6,332 nucleotides of DNA, from positions 1 through 6,332 of the forward strand of contig JAJFLN010000382.1 of NCBI GenBank assembly GCA_021772705.1. The letters are read 5' to 3'. The stretch is from Candidatus Cloacimonadota bacterium. Its GTDB lineage: Bacteria; Muiribacteriota; UBA6191; JACPRK01. A program made the translations under genes and the position numbers. Of this stretch, positions 5,368-6,332 are shown piece after piece (position 1 is the first letter of the stretch; each line of letters begins with the position of its first letter). The notes below the pieces were generated by a model. The model made no database searches and was not told the origin of the DNA. It saw only the letters and a list, made by a program, of their open reading frames with translations.

Positions 5368-6228
5368 ATGGCGTTCATGCACCCGATCCACCCCGTCCTC
5401 ATCACTCAGAAGGGAGCCCTCTTCGACTGCGACTGCCTCGATCTGCTGGCGCGGCTGAGGGATGAATCGGTCGACTGCGTCTTCGCGGATCCTCCCTTCA
5501 ACCTGGGCAAGGACTACGGCAAGGGCACCCGGGGCGACGCCTTGAGGGAGAAGGAGTATCTGGACTGGTCCCGGACCTGGCTCGACGCCTGTTGCCGGGT
5601 CCTCAAGCCCGGAGGCGCTCTCTTCGTCTACAACCTGCCGAAGTGGCATCTCGCTCTGGGGAGCTTCGTGATGGAGCGTCTTCAGTTTCGCCACTGGATC
5701 GCCATCACGATGAAGAGCACCTACCCGCGAGGAGACCGTCTCTACCCGGCCCACTATGGCCTGATCTACTTCACCAAGGGAAATCCCAGGGCCTTCACTC
5801 GTCTGCGGACCCCCATCGCCTCTTGCCGCCACTGCGGCAAGGACCTGAAGGACTACGGGGGCCATCGAGGGGCCTTGAACCCGGATGGAATCAGCCTGAC
5901 TGACTTCTGGGAGGACACGTCTCCCGTCCGGCACCGGAAGTTCAAGAGCCGGGCCGCCAACGAATTGAAACCCATGATTCCAGACCGGGCCATCCGGATG
6001 TCCACGGAACCGGGAGACCTGGTTCTGGACCCATTCGGAGGCGGAGGCTCGACCTTCGAAGCAGCCGAGACAACGGGCCGGTTCTGGCTCGGCAGCGAAG
6101 TGGGAGATTGCGCACCGGCCGGGGAACGGCTCGCCTCGCTGGGAGTTGCGGACCAGCTGCCCGCTCCCCTTCGCCTGGCGTTCCAGCCCCGGGGCCTTCC
6201 TCCAGATCTTGGACCCGCGCAAGAATAA
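5368..6228 (+). CDS. Site-specific DNA amino-methyltransferase (beta class)
   Basis: This predicted S-adenosylmethionine-dependent enzyme methylates an exocyclic amino group, N6 of adenine or N4 of cytosine, in a specific DNA site. Catalytic motif IV, ADPPFNLGKDYG, is at residues 40-51. The cofactor-binding motif I, LDPFGGGGST, lies downstream at 220-229, an order typical of the beta class. The segments CRHCGKDLKDYGGH (153-166), SLTDFWEDTSPVRH (176-189) and KSRAANELKP (193-202) also fit full-length relatives known to me; the CxxC may bind metal. Motif I has FGGGGS where FGGSGT is more usual. The 286 residues make a complete single-subunit enzyme. ATG at 5368 has no clear Shine-Dalgarno; ATG at 5377 is an alternative. 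No restriction enzyme or specificity subunit gene is adjacent, so it may be an orphan methylase. The recognition site cannot be read from the sequence. Confidence 0.92.
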   Translation: MAFMHPIHPVLITQKGALFDCDCLDLLARLRDESVDCVFADPPFNLGKDYGKGTRGDALREKEYLDWSRTWLDACCRVLKPGGALFVYNLPKWHLALGSFVMERLQFRHWIAITMKSTYPRGDRLYPAHYGLIYFTKGNPRAFTRLRTPIASCRHCGKDLKDYGGHRGALNPDGISLTDFWEDTSPVRHRKFKSRAANELKPMIPDRAIRMSTEPGDLVLDPFGGGGSTFEAAETTGRFWLGSEVGDCAPAGERLASLGVADQLPAPLRLAFQPRGLPPDLGPAQE

Positions 6229-6251
6229 CTACGCAGTTTCGCATCCCATCT

Positions 6252-6332
6252 TCAGGCCATCTTCGGCCGCTCCTCAATCGCGGAATCCTCGACGTAGCCC
6301 ACTACGCCTCCGGTCCCGCTCGCTCGAACCAG
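6252..6332 (-). other. Possible C-terminal end of a gene entering from the right edge
   Basis: The minus-strand frame is open from the window edge to a TGA at 6254-6252, giving 26 residues that end in GYVEDSAIEERPKMA. If coding, this gene would converge on the methyltransferase with about 23 bases between the two stops. The stretch is too short to identify, and an open frame of this length is expected by chance in GC-rich DNA. Confidence 0.2.

Noticed and set aside
5339..5458. Possible 39-codon upstream reading frame overlapping the methyltransferase start
   Set aside because: Its AGGAAG site is 13 bases away, the peptide has no character, and it lies out of frame within coding sequence; a chance ATG is more likely.
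5332..6222. Minus-strand open frame of 296 codons antisense to the methyltransferase
   Set aside because: The plus-strand frame carries all methyltransferase motifs. The antisense frame has no family signal and is expected in GC-rich coding DNA.

Overview
The window is a GC-rich bacterial chromosome segment carrying five convincing protein genes in three transcription units, plus two clusters of degenerate 7-bp repeats. No rRNA, tRNA, CRISPR array or insertion sequence was seen. Taxonomy cannot be fixed from the sequence. GC-rich codons, a Feo iron system under a classical Fur box, a secreted zinc peptidase and GGAACAG-type heptad repeats would suit an Acidobacteriota- or Desulfobacterota/Myxococcota-like genome, but that is inference only.

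Left part, plus strand (1-835): a short leader region with a plausible sigma-70 promoter is followed by a two-gene unit. It encodes an 83-residue protein of unknown function and, overlapping it by 35 bases, a 136-residue retropepsin-like aspartic protease with a DTGS active-site motif. Only 40 bases separate this unit from the convergent feo operon.

Centre left, minus strand (876-3108): feoA and feoB, the ferrous iron uptake operon. The genes overlap by 16 bases, and feoB appears to start at TTG. A 19-bp Fur box matching 17 of 19 consensus positions overlaps the promoter, so iron repression is well supported.

Centre right (3109-5284): an intergenic stretch of about 400 bases with a pair of inverted heptad-repeat arms leads up to the 3' end of a large minus-strand gene. 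That gene encodes a predicted secreted HExxH metallopeptidase with an EF-hand-like calcium loop and a charged, coiled-coil-like C-terminal region. A second, more elaborate inverted heptad-repeat element lies inside the 5' end of its reading frame, upstream of the signal peptide. No normal start codon lies between this element and the signal peptide.

Right part, plus strand (5368-6228): a beta-class DNA amino-methyltransferase, apparently solitary, diverges from the peptidase gene across 83 bases. The last 104 bases hold at most the tail of a minus-strand gene entering from outside.

I did not find a clear multi-gene new system. The most unusual points are the heptad-repeat elements bracketing and entering the peptidase gene, the peptidase architecture itself, and the small-protein/retropepsin pair.
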